The position numbers were made by a program, and so were the translations under genes. Below the pieces are notes generated by a model, which saw only the letters and a program-made list of their open reading frames with translations, had not been told where the DNA came from and did no database searches. This document shows positions 6,375 through 13,356 of a stretch of DNA of 64,000 nt, one piece after another. The DNA is from Candidatus Fluviicola riflensis. GTDB taxonomy: Bacteria > Bacteroidota > Bacteroidia > Flavobacteriales_D > Crocinitomicaceae. Each line of letters begins with the position of its first letter. Position 1 is the first letter of the stretch. Location: contig CP022585.1 of the NCBI GenBank assembly GCA_002243285.1, forward strand, positions 1,600,641 through 1,664,640. Reading direction: 5' to 3'.

Positions 6375-8192
6375 ATGTCATCCAGCAATAGTGGGTTTAC
6401 GTTAGAAGAAAATCTAGTATTATCCAACGAAGAGTTAACGAGCAATGTCAGCAAGTTAGCATCATTTATTCGGTCGTATGAACGAGGAACTTGGGAAGTG
6501 GCAAGAGCCAAAGCAAGTAAACTTCTCAAAGGCAAGAAAGCTATTGAATACATCGAAGAAGTAAGAGCCACCTTATCGGGAACTGCAAAACCACCAGTTG
6601 AACCCGCAGTTCAAGCGCCTACCAAAGTATCAAAGCCAATCATTGAGCAAACAATCTATGAGAAAAATTACGATAGGCTTATGGCCATCGCTCCGGGATT
6701 GGAAGATAAATTGGAAAATTACAAAGATGATTACATCTATGGAAAGTCAGTAAAGACGGGTTATATGGACTTCAATTTAGAGGTTTTAGACCGTGATAAA
6801 ACAGGCTTCTATATTGCGATTTCACATTATTATTTGCAGAATGGTGACATGGTTGCAGATCCCGACATGGAAATCTTTGTGAACATCAAAAAGAAAACAA
6901 TCGAAGCTTTGCATTTCCAAGATGCGTTGCGTTACATTGAGGTATATCCAGACAAACGAAATCGGGATGTATTCAGCAGACATCAGAGAAAAGACCAAAA
7001 TGATTTCTTGGCTGATTGGCTGAAAAACCTCAAAAATCAAGGTCACAAAATCAAATGGGACGAAGAAGAAACGACAGGTATTGCGCCAACTGTTCCACCG
7101 AGTTCTCCTTCAAGTATTATCGTTGATAAATACAAAAAGGCAGACAAAGTTGAGCAAAGCACTGAATTGAAGGTTGAAAAAACAGAAAAACCAACAGAGC
7201 CAAAGGCAACAAAAGAAGATGAAAAAAAGGAAGAACCACCGATTATTTCCCTTTTCAAATCAAACAAGGAAGAACTAGTAAAATCCCTTGAAAAGTTTGT
7301 AATGATTGTTGCATTCCGAGAAAACGGAGTTCATGTTCAAGATATGCAGGATCTAAACGAGCGTATCAAACATATTCTTGACCATCAAGGTGCAACAGAT
7401 TATTTAATCAAGGCTTGGGAAGACTTGCAAAAAGAAGACCATGCAAGATTGAAAAAGTTGAATTATCATCGGTTTTATTCGATTCTTCCAGAGATTATTG
7501 AAGTGCTTAACAATGAAGCGGAATCGGTTCGATTGGTGTCTGAAAAATCAAAAGAAGCCTTTCGGATTATTCTTGGTGATGATCGAAACAAAAAAGCGCC
7601 TGTTCTTGGAATCTATCAGCTTAATGGTAAAGAGAATGAACCGACTCTTTTGGTTCGTTTGGATGAATCAAAAGAACAGCTATCGGTTGACATGGCTTTG
7701 AACCGTTTTTTTGATATGCTGACCTTTGATAGTAGCGAGAAATTCAAGTCAGATTTAGAACCCTATCAGGCATCACTAGGACTTGAAAAATGGTTGGATT
7801 TTCTTTATGAAAATGAGTACAAACCTATTCAAGTTGACTTGAAAAAAGTCGAAGAAAACTCACCTTCCAAGTCGGAATCAGTCGAGGAACAAGATGAATT
7901 CGATAACGATTACATCAACAAAGACATTCCAGATTTCGAACCTGGTCATGTTCAGTTAACCGAAACCCATAAAAAGTATGGCGTAACACAAAAAGTAATT
8001 AACGAAATCAACAGAACCCTAAAAGGCAAAGTGATAATTGCCCGTGCAAAAGCCATGGTTCACAACACAAAAGACAAGTTAGCGGATTTAGCTCAACAGG
8101 CTCAAATGCCCGGATTCAGAATATCCAAAACAGGCAAGTTTTATTTCGAGGGAAGAAGTAACAGAGCCGACAGAACCCGCTCAGGTTATTAA
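6375..8192 (+). CDS. Large element-encoded protein with DUF6908-like region
   Basis: A 605-aa soluble protein, first gene of the rightward operon. Residues about 95-225 (from YEKNYDRLMAIAPGLEDKL through a strand-rich part with HYYLQNGDMVADPDMEIFV) resemble small DUF1249/DUF6908-type domains common on Bacteroidota mobile elements; this is recognition by pattern only. A low-complexity Lys/Glu/Pro linker (about 255-290) separates it from a helical middle. The C-terminus ends in a motif (MPGFRISKTGKFYFEGRSNR) that I associate with large plasmid and conjugative-element proteins in this phylum. No catalytic motif is visible. It sits next to the iterons, so a replication or partition role is conceivable but not shown. 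Confidence 0.5.
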   Translation: MSSSNSGFTLEENLVLSNEELTSNVSKLASFIRSYERGTWEVARAKASKLLKGKKAIEYIEEVRATLSGTAKPPVEPAVQAPTKVSKPIIEQTIYEKNYDRLMAIAPGLEDKLENYKDDYIYGKSVKTGYMDFNLEVLDRDKTGFYIAISHYYLQNGDMVADPDMEIFVNIKKKTIEALHFQDALRYIEVYPDKRNRDVFSRHQRKDQNDFLADWLKNLKNQGHKIKWDEEETTGIAPTVPPSSPSSIIVDKYKKADKVEQSTELKVEKTEKPTEPKATKEDEKKEEPPIISLFKSNKEELVKSLEKFVMIVAFRENGVHVQDMQDLNERIKHILDHQGATDYLIKAWEDLQKEDHARLKKLNYHRFYSILPEIIEVLNNEAESVRLVSEKSKEAFRIILGDDRNKKAPVLGIYQLNGKENEPTLLVRLDESKEQLSVDMALNRFFDMLTFDSSEKFKSDLEPYQASLGLEKWLDFLYENEYKPIQVDLKKVEENSPSKSESVEEQDEFDNDYINKDIPDFEPGHVQLTETHKKYGVTQKVINEINRTLKGKVIIARAKAMVHNTKDKLADLAQQAQMPGFRISKTGKFYFEGRSNRADRTRSGY

Positions 8193-8208
8193 TTAAAACT
8201 TAGAAAAA

Positions 8209-8535
8209 ATGGAAACAGAAAACACATCCCAATGGTTAATGGGGGACGATATGCCACACAGGGAATTCATGGAAGATAACGGGCTTGTTCCGACTGATTT
8301 TAGTGAATCGTTACGAGAAAAACTGTCCTTGTTCGATGTTGAGTTTGCAAAGGCATTGAATGACGGAATTGTGACCGATGATGAATACACCTCGTTGCAT
8401 TCATTTTCAACGGAATTGGAAAGCCTTATCCGCAAAGAATGGGATTCTAAAAAGAATTCATCCCAAACGGGTGCGGTGGTTGCAATATTAATAGCAATCG
8501 GTGCAATTATTGGACTTGGTAAACTTTCACAGTAA
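8209..8535 (+). CDS. Small tail-anchored membrane protein of the element
   Basis: A 108-aa protein, 16 bp after the 605-aa gene. It has an acidic, helical soluble region followed by one C-terminal span (TGAVVAILIAIGAIIGLGKL) at about residues 84-103. Its stop overlaps the start of the next gene (TAATG). The same head-plus-anchor layout is seen in the leftward operon, which links the two arms as one element. No known family. Confidence 0.55.
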   Translation: METENTSQWLMGDDMPHREFMEDNGLVPTDFSESLREKLSLFDVEFAKALNDGIVTDDEYTSLHSFSTELESLIRKEWDSKKNSSQTGAVVAILIAIGAIIGLGKLSQ

Positions 8536-9017
8536 TGAACATTCCAAGCAATTTCAATGTACAAACCAAGGAGTTTGTACAGGTATTTACAAAGTTTTGT
8601 TTATACCTATCCAAGTTCGGTACTAAGGCAATGGAAGAATATTTGGATTCCATTCCTATCAAAATGGGAAAGACTGACGGAAAGCACTTGGGAGCTTACA
8701 TCATTGGTAAGATTCTGCAAGAGTATGAACACGCAGGAACACCATTTAGCCGATATGAGTTATTCAATTCAAATGAGAGACGGCAGGAGATTTCTGATGC
8801 TCGAATTATTCTTTGCGTATTTGCACAAAAATACCTGAACCTAAAGGATGGGGAAATTTCATCAATGTTCAATAAAAGCAGACATTTCTCCAAACGTTCT
8901 CATGCGATGTTTAAAGCATTGGATGAATCTATTCCCGCAAACAGAAAGTTATTAGCAAAATACAATAAAATTGACACGCTCGTTAACGCCTACGTCAATT
9001 TCAAACCTAAATCATAA
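8535..9017 (+). CDS. DnaA domain IV-like DNA-binding protein
   Basis: A 160-aa protein. Residues about 86-121 (from ISDARIILCVFAQKYLNLKD to MFNKSRHFSKRSHAM) follow the layout of the DnaA C-terminal domain: an R-I/L helix, a turn, then the DnaA signature helix in which an [RK]-D/S-H-[TF]-[TS] core contacts DNA. Here the core is KSRHFSKRSHAM. The AAA+ part of DnaA is absent. A stand-alone protein of this type beside an iteron array suggests a replication initiator or origin-binding helper, similar in spirit to phage-encoded DnaA-like proteins. The similarity is moderate and by eye. Confidence 0.45.
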   Translation: MNIPSNFNVQTKEFVQVFTKFCLYLSKFGTKAMEEYLDSIPIKMGKTDGKHLGAYIIGKILQEYEHAGTPFSRYELFNSNERRQEISDARIILCVFAQKYLNLKDGEISSMFNKSRHFSKRSHAMFKALDESIPANRKLLAKYNKIDTLVNAYVNFKPKS

Positions 9018-9022
9018 TAGTC

Positions 9023-9958
9023 ATGGACTTTTATAAAAAAAATGGCGCGGGAAGACCGACCATTGAGGAACAAGCATTGATTGACGGAATTAAAAGGGTT
9101 GTTGCCGAAAAGGGCATCAACCCCGATGCAATACCTCCGTGCAGTACAATTGACGATTTAATTTACGCAAAACAGTTCGTTGATGAACTGGACAACCATC
9201 CTGACAGAGTGCAATTCGAGGAAGATTTCGAAGAGGACGAACAGCCGTTCGAAGAAACGGATTTAGCCGAAGAGCCAGAACCATTGTTGGAGGATGAACC
9301 GACTTCGGAAATTGAACCCGATTCAGGCAGTTCTGCAGAACGCTTTGAACAGAACCCCGATGAGTTTGTTGCAGACAACTACAATCCGTTTGCCGACCCC
9401 ATTATTGAGCGTTCATACAATCAGGCTAACGGAGGTTCTGTCGCTCCTGTAATGGATGATGATGACGGTTTGGAACTGGAAGAATCCAAAGGCAATCCGC
9501 TTTCGGATCTTCCACCACATACAAAACGGAGAGCAGCCGAACAGACCGCAGATACCCTTTTGAAAGGTTATGCACAACTAGCACCAATACCGTTCAAATG
9601 GCTCTCGAAATTCCCTGAAAGCAAAATTGAAAAGATGGCTTTCAATGGAGAAATTGATTTGTCTATTGAAGTTTCGGACGGGGTAACGTTTGACGAATAC
9701 ATTAAGCAAACCAATGAGCAATTGGATGAGATTTTCGAAGTCGATTCTGATACGTTAAGCGATATTCGTGAACCGCTTATAGAAGTGCTTCTGGAGCAGA
9801 ATATGGAACTTACGCCTACACAGCGTTTGATTGCGGCAGTTCTAAGTCATCTTGCGCAAATGCTTTCTGTTGCGTTAAAACTACGAACGGATCATAACCG
9901 AATTTTGGCTTATCAAAAGCACATGACTCTCTTATTACAAGGCGCAAAGGTCGCATAA
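9023..9958 (+). CDS. Acidic hypothetical protein of the element
   Basis: A 311-aa protein, 5 bp after the DnaA-like gene. Residues about 55-110 are extremely acidic (long Glu/Asp runs), then a linker and a helical C-terminal half with a moderately hydrophobic stretch near 267-285 (RLIAAVLSHLAQMLSVALKL) that could lie in or on a membrane. There is no recognisable catalytic motif. It comes immediately before the packaging-type ATPase. The acidic segment could mimic DNA or bind a basic partner. Function unknown. Confidence 0.5.
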   Translation: MDFYKKNGAGRPTIEEQALIDGIKRVVAEKGINPDAIPPCSTIDDLIYAKQFVDELDNHPDRVQFEEDFEEDEQPFEETDLAEEPEPLLEDEPTSEIEPDSGSSAERFEQNPDEFVADNYNPFADPIIERSYNQANGGSVAPVMDDDDGLELEESKGNPLSDLPPHTKRRAAEQTADTLLKGYAQLAPIPFKWLSKFPESKIEKMAFNGEIDLSIEVSDGVTFDEYIKQTNEQLDEIFEVDSDTLSDIREPLIEVLLEQNMELTPTQRLIAAVLSHLAQMLSVALKLRTDHNRILAYQKHMTLLLQGAKVA

Positions 9959-9992
9959 TCTGCGACCGTGAATTTTCCTAAATCAATCTCCC

Positions 9993-10853
9993 ATGTCGCA
10001 CAAATGGAGAGAAGCAAAATTAATCATGGTGGCGGGGCGAAAAGGGGTCGGAAAAACGTTTCAGACCCTTTGCCAAATTGCGGATTATTTAAGAAGCAAT
10101 AACACCAAGCAAGGTAGAAAGGTTCTAATTTTTGATGTAAACAATGAATTCGGAAATGTTCGGGATGACCACGGAAACGCAAAATTCCCGAACATTGGTT
10201 TAATCAAACTTTCGCAAGTTCCCGCATTTGCAAAAGTAACCCGCCCGTTTGCCAAGCGTGTTTCCATTTTCAAAGACGATGGGCAAAGAATGACACTTGC
10301 AGAAATGGCTCAGGCATTAGGTTACATACTGGAGCATTATCGAAACGGGCTTTTACTGATCGAAGACATTAGCAAGTATATTACCGATTCACTTCCTGGG
10401 GATTTGATAGGCGCAATTTGTACGCAAAGGCACGTTTCAGTTGATGTCATCATTCACGTTCAGACGGTCGGAAAACTCTTTCACCCGAAATTGTGGGGAA
10501 ACTGTAACGAAATCCGTTTGCACAGAACCGACGATACCGTTGAAAGACACAAAAGCAAGATAAGCGGAAACTTGGAACACTTGCTAATCATGGAAAAACT
10601 CATTGAACTGAAATTCAAAGAGGGAAACCCTCGCTTTTGCTGTTATCTGAACAAGGATACTGGAAAGATTCGCGGACGGTTCACCTTGAACGATTTTAAG
10701 CAAGCTGTTGAAGATTATCTTTCCTCAAACTATCAGCGTATTTTAAAACCGTTGTTGGACAAACGACATATCTATTCAGGTGAACGAATGTATAAGAATC
10801 AGAAAGAAGCAGTAGACGAGTATTTGCAGTATATGGTCAGTGAATATTTATAA
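9993..10853 (+). CDS. HerA/A32-type ATPase, candidate genome-packaging motor
   Basis: A 286-aa P-loop ATPase. Walker A is GRKGVGKT at residues 15-22; strand two carries IFDVNNEFG (46-54), like the D-x-x-(G/N)-E-(Y/F) motif of HerA-FtsK enzymes; Walker B is LLLIED at 120-125; and a TQRH...DVIIHVQ segment (144-157) fits the family's conserved Gln/Arg motif. There is no transmembrane region, which argues against FtsK, TraD or Zot. Tailless membrane phages use ATPases of this size and class to package DNA. It is the last gene of the rightward operon and is followed by a predicted small RNA with a terminator. ATPase class is fairly sure; packaging role is inferred. Confidence 0.65.
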   Translation: MSHKWREAKLIMVAGRKGVGKTFQTLCQIADYLRSNNTKQGRKVLIFDVNNEFGNVRDDHGNAKFPNIGLIKLSQVPAFAKVTRPFAKRVSIFKDDGQRMTLAEMAQALGYILEHYRNGLLLIEDISKYITDSLPGDLIGAICTQRHVSVDVIIHVQTVGKLFHPKLWGNCNEIRLHRTDDTVERHKSKISGNLEHLLIMEKLIELKFKEGNPRFCCYLNKDTGKIRGRFTLNDFKQAVEDYLSSNYQRILKPLLDKRHIYSGERMYKNQKEAVDEYLQYMVSEYL

Positions 10854-10875
10854 CTAAGAAAGCAGTATCTTTGTG

Positions 10876-10965
10876 CTGAATTCAAGCCTTTCAAGGCTTA
10901 TTCAGTGAATAGTGGTTAGGTTAGGTTAGAAAAAGCGAACATCACCCGATGTTCGCTTTTTGTTT
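10876..10965 (+). ncRNA. Predicted small RNA A after the ATPase gene
   Basis: A TATCTTTG box at 10866-10873 matches the Bacteroidota -7 consensus. Two bases later begins a 30-base inverted repeat (CTGAAT ... AAGCCTT/AAGGCTT ... ATTCAG, 10876-10905), then GTGAATAGTGGTTA (10905-10918), GGTTAGGTTAG, and a perfect 14-bp hairpin at 10930-10961 whose right arm ends in TTTTT. The 14-mer recurs on the minus strand at 12477-12464, again just before a terminator-like hairpin. No -33 TTG is evident, so the box could instead be chance and the structures simply the 3' end of the operon. Confidence 0.45.
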
Positions 10966-11005
10966 ACTGAAAATTATTATATTGTGCCGACTATCCACGA
11001 TACTA

Positions 11006-11227
11006 ATGAAATATGTAATTGCCTTTTTCCTTCCTTGGTTATCACTCATGATTCAGGGAAAAATTCTTTCAGGAATGCTTTGTTTGCTTCTTCAATTGAC
11101 CTTGATTGGTTGGATTCCCGCATTTATTTGGGCGATTACCTCACTTAATCGAATGTATGCAGATAGAAGAACACAGGAGATTATTAAAGCTATCAAAGAG
11201 GAAAAATCAAACTATTATAAATTCTAA
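11006..11227 (+). CDS. YqaE/Pmp3-like small membrane protein
   Basis: A 73-aa protein if started at the ATG at 11006 (MKYVIAFFLPWLSLMIQGK). An upstream in-frame start would run into the terminator hairpin. It has two hydrophobic segments with the Pmp3/YqaE layout: a first span with FFLPWLSLMIQGK, then LTLIGWIPAFIWAI, close to the family's G-x-x-P-G-I-I-H-A-x signature, followed by a charged C-terminal tail. Family members are stress-linked membrane proteins of unknown mechanism. Here it lies in the element's right-hand accessory segment and is followed by a 14-bp hairpin. Confidence 0.6.
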   Translation: MKYVIAFFLPWLSLMIQGKILSGMLCLLLQLTLIGWIPAFIWAITSLNRMYADRRTQEIIKAIKEEKSNYYKF

Positions 11228-11242
11228 GATTGATTAATAAAA

Positions 11243-11276
11243 TTCTAACTGCCCACGTAAAGGTGGGCAGTTAGAA
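11243..11276. terminator. Bidirectional GCCCAC hairpin terminator
   Basis: A perfect 14-bp stem, TTCTAACTGCCCAC (11243-11256) with GTGGGCAGTTAGAA (11263-11276), loop of six. It lies between the convergent ends of the YqaE-like gene and the 111-aa gene. It shares the CTGCCCAC core with four other hairpins of the element. Confidence 0.7.
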
Positions 11277-11298
11277 AATAATATCACTTGATCTTCTT

Positions 11299-11634
11299 CT
11301 AATTGTTTTCAATAAGTCGTTTAATGTACTTCTTTCGTTCCTTTAGCAACCAATTGTATATTTCTACCGCAAGCCTTTGAAATGATTCCGAATCATTAGA
11401 AGCGTATTCGTTCACTTGGTAACTCCTATCGTTGTATTCGTCGGTTAAATGGTCCAAACGCCTGTCATTAGTATTTAGTTCCATTATGTCAAAAACTGTT
11501 TGAGATATACTTAAAACTGCATTGTCGTTTTTGAATCCTAGCATATTCAAACCCCAAACGAGTTTTGAGTGCCTTAAATCATCTTTGATAAGACGAATAA
11601 TTGTTTTTTTAGGTAATTTCTTTTCAATTTGCAT
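11299..11634 (-). CDS. Hypothetical helical protein
   Basis: A 111-aa soluble protein, basic at both ends (MQIEKKLPKKTIIRLIKDD and a KERKKYIKRLIENN tail) with a polar middle. No signal peptide, span or known motif. It is convergent with the YqaE-like gene and divergent from the small XRE regulator, which suggests independent expression from the 11635-11780 interval. Function not recognised. Confidence 0.5.
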   Translation of the reverse strand: MQIEKKLPKKTIIRLIKDDLRHSKLVWGLNMLGFKNDNAVLSISQTVFDIMELNTNDRRLDHLTDEYNDRSYQVNEYASNDSESFQRLAVEIYNWLLKERKKYIKRLIENN

Positions 11635-11780
11635 AAACTGTTCTTTTGAGAAATTCTATAATAACATTGAATAACTCAACAATATTATGAATAAATCAAT
11701 GAAATAGCAAGTTTGAGAGACTTTAACTCAATTTTCTCATTGAAGTCGATAATTTTACAAGACAAACATTATTGGATTCT

Positions 11781-12005
11781 ATGACAGTTTTTGGACTTTA
11801 CATAACGAAAAAACTTATTAGCCGTGCTGAATTGTCGCGTAAAACGGGTATTACTGAGAATAGGATGTATAATCTTTGTGAAAATGACAAAACAGAAATT
11901 CGAGGAAAGGAAGTTCATTTAATTGCGTTGGCTTTGGAAATTGAACCTAACGAATTACATGCTATTCTGTTTCCTGATTTGAAATTGCCAGAAAAGAGAA
12001 AATAA
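11781..12005 (+). CDS. Cro/XRE-type HTH regulator
   Basis: A 74-aa protein from the ATG at 11781 (a TTG nine bases earlier is possible). The helix-turn-helix is at about residues 12-33 (LISRAELSRKTGITENRMYN), followed by a third helix (EVHLIALALEIEPNELHAIL) with the usual XRE hydrophobic spacing. It is the size of Cro-like repressors and has no dimerisation tail. Together with the larger XRE protein at 12625 it could form the element's lysis/maintenance switch. The stop codon lies inside the first of three strong hairpins. Confidence 0.65.
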   Translation: MTVFGLYITKKLISRAELSRKTGITENRMYNLCENDKTEIRGKEVHLIALALEIEPNELHAILFPDLKLPEKRK

Positions 12006-12185
12006 TAAAATGCTAACTGCCCACCTCTAGGTGGGCAGTTAGCATTTTATTACAAAAATTCCCCAAAAACAGGTTAATTAAAAATTAGTTGCCCACTTGT
12101 AGGTGGGCAACTAATTTTTAATTATGAAAAACAGTATAATAAAAACATAACTGCCCACCTAGAGGTGGGCAGTTATGTTTTTATT
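12003..12185. repeat. Three long perfect GCCCAC hairpins in tandem
   Basis: Three inverted repeats in 183 bp: 12003-12052 (about 24 bp stem, very small loop), 12076-12123 (21 bp, loop TTGTAG) and 12138-12185 (23 bp, two-base spacer). Each has a GCCCAC/GTGGGC core, but the outer arms differ and stay perfectly paired; the middle one has GTTGCCCAC/GTGGGCAAC where the others have CTGCCCAC/GTGGGCAG. They lie between convergent genes and overlap both stop codons. Bidirectional termination is the simple reading; the number and length of stems exceed what that needs. Confidence 0.75.
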
Positions 12186-12396
12186 CAAGGCTTTGAATGA
12201 ATTGTTCGATAATCTCGGTAGGAGCAGATGGTAGTTCTATGAGAAAGGTTCTTAGCTTTTCTTTTGTTGGGAATTGTCTTGTAACTCCCATTACTTTTTT
12301 ACCCCCTGCATATTTAGAACAATGATACCCATTGTCGTCGGTTCTGTGAACACAAACCATCATGTGTGGGTACTCAATCCAACGGAGAAATAACAT
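12181..12396 (-). CDS. Small hypothetical protein
   Basis: A 71-aa protein starting MLFLRWIEYPHMMVCVH, with an aromatic and His/Cys-containing N-terminal half (MVCVHRTDDNGYHCSKYAGG) and a helical C-terminal half. No known motif. It is transcribed leftwards and ends inside the third GCCCAC hairpin. Upstream of it lie two terminator-like hairpins and the candidate XRE operators. Anti-repressor or small regulatory roles are possible in this position but unsupported by motif. Confidence 0.45.
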   Translation of the reverse strand: MLFLRWIEYPHMMVCVHRTDDNGYHCSKYAGGKKVMGVTRQFPTKEKLRTFLIELPSAPTEIIEQFIQSLE

Positions 12397-12424
12397 AATA
12401 GATTTTTACAGAAAAGTAAAGTAA

Positions 12425-12555
12425 TAAAAAAGGCGACAATGTGAGTTCACATTATCGCCTTTATAACCACTATTCACCGATTAAATGTTCTAGTCTGAAA
12501 AAGCGACATTTGAAAAGTTCAAAATGTCGCTAATCTACCTAACCACCTAAATCAG
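12425..12555 (-). ncRNA. Predicted small RNA B downstream of the repressor
   Basis: Read on the minus strand: TTG (12587-12585), 19 bases, AATATTTG (12565-12558), then at 12555 the 19-base box shared with 5549-5567, a hairpin (12531-12502) with T-run, then GTGAATAGTGGTTA (12477-12464, shared with 10905-10918) and a second hairpin (12462-12429, one mismatch) with TTTTTT. Early termination would give about 55 nt; readthrough about 130 nt. CTGA at the 5' end can pair with TCAG after the first hairpin, as in RNA A. The candidate XRE operators sit directly upstream of the -33 element. Confidence 0.45.
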
Positions 12556-12587
12556 GTCAAATATTTAAAAAGTATTCGATAAAACAA

Positions 12588-12622
12588 GGAATAAATTATT
12601 TCCAAACTGGAATAAATTATTC
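12588..12622. promoter_or_regulatory. Paired candidate operators for the XRE repressor
   Basis: GGAATAAATTATTTCC (12588-12603, near-palindromic) is followed by GGAATAAATTATTC (12609-12622). The start-to-start spacing is 21 bp, two helical turns, so bound dimers would sit on the same face. They lie just beyond the stop of the repressor gene and upstream of the leftward promoter of predicted RNA B. Confidence 0.5.
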
Positions 12623-12624
12623 GC

Positions 12625-13050
12625 CTACTTTGGCAGAATAGATTTTAATAATTCGATTTGTGAATCCTTTTCTTTGATGATACGTTCATACATATCCTTA
12701 ATTTCCTCAGCGTGGTAATGATTATTCGTTACTTGATTGTGCATACCGGATTGCGAGCAATGATAAAAAAACACATCCTTGTCGAAATTGATTATCATAT
12801 TTACATTGACATTAAGCGCCAGAGCAATATCATAAAGGCGATCAAAAAGAATGGGGGTTTCCCCGCTTTCTATTTTACTTAATGTACTCTGTCCGATATT
12901 AAGCGACCGAGCCAAAAAATCTTGCGAGACATTCTGTAGTTCCCTTACTGCCTTAATTTTAAGTCCTACTCTTAATTCCTTCTCAGTTACTGGAGGGATT
13001 ATTTCTACATCAGCCATAAGTACCCAATTTTGGAAATCAAAAATACTCAT
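12625..13050 (-). CDS. CI-like XRE-family repressor
   Basis: A 141-aa protein from the ATG at 13050; an in-frame ATG at 13017 (MADVEIIPPVTEKELRVG) is also credible and would avoid a near-leaderless start. The XRE domain covers about residues 27-85, with the HTH at QDFLARSLNIGQSTLSKIES. It is followed by a short linker and a C-terminal helix (EIKDMYERIIKEKDSQIELL) suited to oligomerisation. It lacks an autoproteolysis domain, so it is not a LexA-type switch. A GGAATAA-type palindrome lies just upstream at 13061-13075, suggesting autoregulation. It closes the right-hand end of the mobile element. Confidence 0.7.
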   Translation of the reverse strand: MSIFDFQNWVLMADVEIIPPVTEKELRVGLKIKAVRELQNVSQDFLARSLNIGQSTLSKIESGETPILFDRLYDIALALNVNVNMIINFDKDVFFYHCSQSGMHNQVTNNHYHAEEIKDMYERIIKEKDSQIELLKSILPK

Positions 13051-13060
13051 TTTACTCAAA

Positions 13061-13075
13061 AGAATATATTATTCC
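13061..13075. promoter_or_regulatory. Candidate autoregulatory operator of the repressor
   Basis: AGAATATATTATTCC reads GGAATAATATATTCT on the minus strand, close to the GGAATAAATTATTCC sites at 12588-12622. It lies 11 bp upstream of the ATG at 13050 and overlaps the TTCTTTTG that best matches a leftward -7 box. Confidence 0.45.
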
Positions 13076-13148
13076 TAATTGTCTGCTAACCATTTGGAAA
13101 AAAACAGTTTAATTTGTTGCTGTCGTTCAAACGACAAGACAAGTTAAA

Positions 13149-13307
13149 ATGAACCCTATTTGCATGAATTTAGAATTCGGCGTTGACCATGCGCAGTATT
13201 ACTTCCAGTATCAAAATTTCAATCATAGCTTTTGTTGTAGTGACCACTCAACAGCCGTAGAAATCCTAACGGCAAGTTTTAGGATAATTACTAACCCAAA
13301 TCAATAG
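13149..13307 (+). CDS. Possible 52-aa protein before the protease gene
   Basis: An open frame of 52 codons, MNPICMNLEFGVDHAQYYF and onward, with a FCCSDHS stretch, ending TAG at 13307. It lies in the 300-bp gap between the repressor and the protease gene and reads in the same direction as the latter, 49 bp upstream of it. No family or signal peptide. Composition is not biased enough to prove coding; it could be a leader peptide or chance. Confidence 0.25.
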   Translation: MNPICMNLEFGVDHAQYYFQYQNFNHSFCCSDHSTAVEILTASFRIITNPNQ

Positions 13308-13356
13308 ATCCTACCACAAAAATCAAACGTTTCAATATTCACTTTAAACTCAAAAA

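Noticed and set aside
9993..10853. Inovirus Zot-type assembly protein
   Set aside because: Zot has a membrane span after the ATPase domain and a different Walker A context; neither is present.
1..13100. Conjugative plasmid or ICE
   Set aside because: No relaxase, T4SS ATPase or coupling-protein motif was seen; the only P-loop ATPase lacks membrane spans. This remains possible for the part left of the window.
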